Below, piece after piece: positions 61,891 through 64,000 of a DNA stretch of 64,000 nt (positions within the stretch are counted from its first letter, which is position 1; each line of letters opens with the position of its first letter). Made by a program: the position numbers and the translations under genes. This stretch comes from an uncultured Clostridia bacterium (GTDB lineage Bacteria; Bacillota; Clostridia; Oscillospirales; Ruminococcaceae), in contig CAMMMX010000001.1 of the NCBI GenBank assembly GCA_946498095.1, forward strand, positions 1 to 64,000, read 5' to 3'. The notes beneath the pieces are model-generated. The model had not been told where the DNA came from. It saw nothing but the letters and a program-made list of their open reading frames with translations, and did not search any database.

Positions 61891-62118
61891 ATGGTATTTG
61901 AAAAGGTAAAGAAGATCTTAGTTGATCAACTTGATGTTGATGAGGATAAAGTAACAAGCGAGGCTTCTTTGACGGATGATCTTGGCGCGGATTCCTTGGA
62001 TCTGGTCGACTTGGTCATGTCTCTGGAAGAGGAGTTTGACGTTGAAATCCCGGACGATCAGGTTGAGGGGATTAAGACGGTTGGCGATATCGTCAAGTAC
62101 ATCGAAGACAACGCATAA
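61891..62118 (+). CDS. acpP: Acyl carrier protein
   Basis: This 75-residue acidic protein carries acyl chains on a 4'-phosphopantetheine arm attached to Ser in [13 protein letters not shown] (about residue 35). AGGAGG lies 7 nt before ATG 61891. The upstream in-frame extension has no site and overlaps accA. It is the last gene of the fab operon, before a strong terminator, whereas in many bacteria acpP lies at the start or between fabG and fabF. Confidence 0.97.
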   Translation: MVFEKVKKILVDQLDVDEDKVTSEASLTDDLGADSLDLVDLVMSLEEEFDVEIPDDQVEGIKTVGDIVKYIEDNA

Positions 62119-62134
62119 GGTGCGGAGTTTCGTC

Positions 62135-62171
62135 CGGCCGCGTCCCTCGCTTGGACGCGGCCGATTTTTTT
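62135..62171 (+). terminator. Terminator of the fab-acc operon
   Basis: An 11-bp perfect stem CGGCCGCGTCC (62135-62145) / GGACGCGGCCG (62153-62163) is followed by ATTTTTTT. Confidence 0.95.
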
Positions 62172-62270
62172 CCTTCTACTCACGCCATACGGGCGATTCT
62201 TTTTCCTGTAGTCTGTCTAATAAAATAAGCTGTTATGCGAAATACAATACTGTAAGAAAGTGTGGTTTGA

Positions 62271-63215
62271 ATGAAAATCTATGATTCCCTCCCCCAGCTC
62301 ATTGGCAATACCCCCCTTCTGCGCCTGAATCTTATGATGAAAGCTTACGGCGCACAGGCACAGGTGCTAGCTAAACTTGAATACTTGAATCCACTCGGCT
62401 CTATCAAAGACCGTGCGGCACTATACATGATTGAGGATGCGGAAAAACGCGGCATTCTTTCACCCGGTGCGACGGTCATTGAACCGACCAGCGGCAATAC
62501 CGGAATTGGGCTTGCTTACATTTGCGCGCTCAAGGGTTACCGCCTGATCCTCACGATGCCGGAAACAATGAGCGTGGAGCGTCGACAATTGCTCGCGGCC
62601 CTAGGTGCCGAGATTGTTTTGACGGCTGGATCCCGCGGTATGAGCGGCTCGATTGAAAAGGCTCAGGAAATCGCCGCCGCCACACCGGGCTCTTTCATCC
62701 CGCAACAATTTGAGAATCCTGCCAACGCCCAAGCGCACAGCGAAACAACGGCTCAAGAGCTCCTACGCGACACAGACGGGCAAATTGACGTCCTGGTTAG
62801 CGCCGTCGGTACGGGGGGTACGCTGACCGGAACAGGGCGTGTTCTAAAAGCGCATCGACCCTCAACAGAAATTATCGCTGTGGAGCCCGCCTCTTCTGCC
62901 GTATTGTCCGGCAAAGCCCCCGGAAAACATAAGATACAGGGAATCGGCGCGGGTTTCGTCCCCAAACTTCTGGATGTATCACTGATCGATCGTGTCGTTA
63001 CCGTTACTGACGAAGATGCCTACGCCTGCGCGCAGGCACTAGCTAAAAAGGAAGGTGTGCTCGCTGGCATCTCCTCCGGTGCTGCCGTCCGGGCGGCGCT
63101 TGAAGTGGCCGCACAGGACAACTACGCGGGAAAGACCATTGCTGTGATTCTCCCTGACACGGGACAACGTTATTTATCCGCCGGGTTATTCGATGCAAAG
63201 GAGTCAAACGTTTGA
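62271..63215 (+). CDS. cysK: Cysteine synthase (O-acetylserine sulfhydrylase)
   Basis: This 314-residue PLP enzyme makes cysteine from O-acetylserine and sulfide. LIGNTPLLRLN begins it, NPLGSIKDRAALYMIEDAE carries the PLP lysine, EPTSGNTGIGLAYICALKGY and AVGTGGTLTGTGRVLK bind the cofactor phosphate, and GISSGAAVRAAL closes the site. ATG 62271 lies downstream of a poor purine-rich site. Its stop overlaps the likely TTG start of mnmA. A cysteine synthase beside a tRNA thiolase, with iscS elsewhere in the window, forms a loose sulfur theme. Confidence 0.95.
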   Translation: MKIYDSLPQLIGNTPLLRLNLMMKAYGAQAQVLAKLEYLNPLGSIKDRAALYMIEDAEKRGILSPGATVIEPTSGNTGIGLAYICALKGYRLILTMPETMSVERRQLLAALGAEIVLTAGSRGMSGSIEKAQEIAAATPGSFIPQQFENPANAQAHSETTAQELLRDTDGQIDVLVSAVGTGGTLTGTGRVLKAHRPSTEIIAVEPASSAVLSGKAPGKHKIQGIGAGFVPKLLDVSLIDRVVTVTDEDAYACAQALAKKEGVLAGISSGAAVRAALEVAAQDNYAGKTIAVILPDTGQRYLSAGLFDAKESNV

Positions 63216-64000
63216 CCATGGGAAAAAAAGTATTGCTCGCGATGAGCGGAGGCGTTGATAGCTCCGTTGCGGCTTTGCTACTGCAGCAGCAAGGCTATGA
63301 CGTTCATGGCGCGACTTTTTGTCTATGGCCGCCCAGCGACCTGCATCATACTTTGGATGACGCTGTCCAAGATGCAAAGAAAGTTTGTGTCCAGCTGGGA
63401 ATCCCTCATAACGTCTTTTATTTTGAGCGTCCCTTCCAGGAGATTGTTGTGGAGGATTTCGTTCGCTGCTATCAAAATGGGCTGACACCCAATCCATGCG
63501 TGGTCTGTAACCGCCAGATAAAATTCGGTATCTTTTTCGGCAAAGCGATGGAAATGGGCTTTGACTATATCGCAACAGGACACTATGCCCAAATACGGCT
63601 GGAAGATGGTATACATCGTCTTGTCCGCGCCGTTGATGTCCAGAAGGACCAGTCCTATTTTCTATACGCCATCCGCTATGATGCGCTAGCCCGCACCCTC
63701 TTCCCGCTGGGCGGCTACACCAAGCCGCAGGTTCGGGAAATCGCACAGCAGAACGCTCTGCCCGTCCACAGCAAACGGGATAGTCAAGATATCTGCTTCA
63801 TCGACCGTAACGGCTACGGGGCTTTCCTCCACTCCTATACGGGTCTGAGTGCGCCGCCCGGAAATTTTGTGGACGTACACGGAAATATCCTTGGTACACA
63901 TCAAGGAATTTGGCATTATACGGTGGGCCAGCGAAAAGGACTGGGCATCAGCTTGGGGGAACCTGCTTACGTTCTGGCGGTCCGCCCACAGGATAACACA
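63212..64000 (+). CDS. mnmA: tRNA-specific 2-thiouridylase MnmA (partial at the right edge)
   Basis: About 262 residues are visible; the gene runs off the window. MnmA thiolates U34 of tRNA for Glu, Gln and Lys with sulfur ultimately from a cysteine desulfurase. LLAMSGGVDSSVAALLL is the PP-loop, NPCVVCNRQIKFG carries the first catalytic Cys, HYAQI and KDQSYFLY follow, and DSQDICFIDRNGYG carries the second Cys. HYTVGQRKGLGI lies near the cut. TTG 63212 has AAGGAG 8 nt upstream and overlaps the cysK stop; ATG 63218 is an alternative start. Confidence 0.93.
   Translation, partial: MTMGKKVLLAMSGGVDSSVAALLLQQQGYDVHGATFCLWPPSDLHHTLDDAVQDAKKVCVQLGIPHNVFYFERPFQEIVVEDFVRCYQNGLTPNPCVVCNRQIKFGIFFGKAMEMGFDYIATGHYAQIRLEDGIHRLVRAVDVQKDQSYFLYAIRYDALARTLFPLGGYTKPQVREIAQQNALPVHSKRDSQDICFIDRNGYGAFLHSYTGLSAPPGNFVDVHGNILGTHQGIWHYTVGQRKGLGISLGEPAYVLAVRPQDNT

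Noticed and set aside
1-64000. CRISPR arrays, rRNA or tRNA genes
   Set aside because: No regularly spaced direct repeats, and no tRNA T-arm/anticodon pattern or rRNA stretch was recognised by reading. A dedicated tRNA search would be needed to exclude a single tRNA fully.

Overview
The window reads as a Clostridia-type Firmicutes chromosome of moderate GC, probably Oscillospiraceae/Ruminococcaceae-like. The evidence is the Zn-ribbon forms of S4, S14, L24 and adenylate kinase, an infA-KOW-map-adk-secY order inside the ribosomal block, FabK (not FabI) as enoyl-ACP reductase, tandem FeoA with a FeoB-associated Cys-rich peptide, and several TTG starts behind strong Shine-Dalgarno sites. This placement is inferred from gene content; no 16S rRNA is present.

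Region 1 (1-5.6 kb) is the end of an integrative element, visibly more A+T-rich than its surroundings. It carries the 3' part of a DinG/Rad3-like helicase, a lone resolvase-type domain, a SHOCT-like small protein and three serine-recombinase-family genes. The middle recombinase lacks a catalytic domain and the last is cut by an in-frame stop. Region 2 (5.6-7.2 kb) is nearly gene-free. It holds two look-alike promoter/hairpin/terminator units, which may be small RNA genes, on either side of a C-terminal scrap of a radical SAM gene. Region 3 (7.2-13.2 kb) has an NCS2 purine permease and an iron locus: an HMA protein, feoA-feoA-feoB, a FeoB-associated peptide and a DtxR-type regulator with an in-frame stop. 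Four copies of a GTTAGC-N4-GCTAAC palindrome mark its promoters.

Region 4 (13.2-34.5 kb) is mixed housekeeping. It contains a CAT-like acetyltransferase, a three-part metallo-beta-lactamase-fold protein, a DUF71 ATP pyrophosphatase, iscU/iscS with its own palindrome-bearing promoter, rnhA, a MATE exporter, ppk1, serC-serA, a FkbM methyltransferase translationally coupled to a lactonase-like propeller, a small Smr-like protein, glpK, a GH51 arabinofuranosidase, a 5'-3' exonuclease overlapping a thioesterase, dinB and an AraC-type remnant.

Region 5 (34.7-50.9 kb, minus strand) is the continuous S10-spc-alpha block from rpsJ to rplQ. It has a structured S10 leader with an attenuator-like hairpin, and a second strong promoter plus structured leader between infA and rpmJ. 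Region 6 (51-53.4 kb, minus) carries aroK, aroE and fabD. Region 7 (53.4-62.2 kb, plus) carries the fatty-acid synthesis operon fabH-fabK-fabG-fabF-accB-fabZ-accC-accD-accA-acpP. fabD lies outside this operon and is divergent from it, although its malonyl-ACP feeds the same pathway. cysK and the start of mnmA close the window. I found no rRNA, tRNA or CRISPR array.
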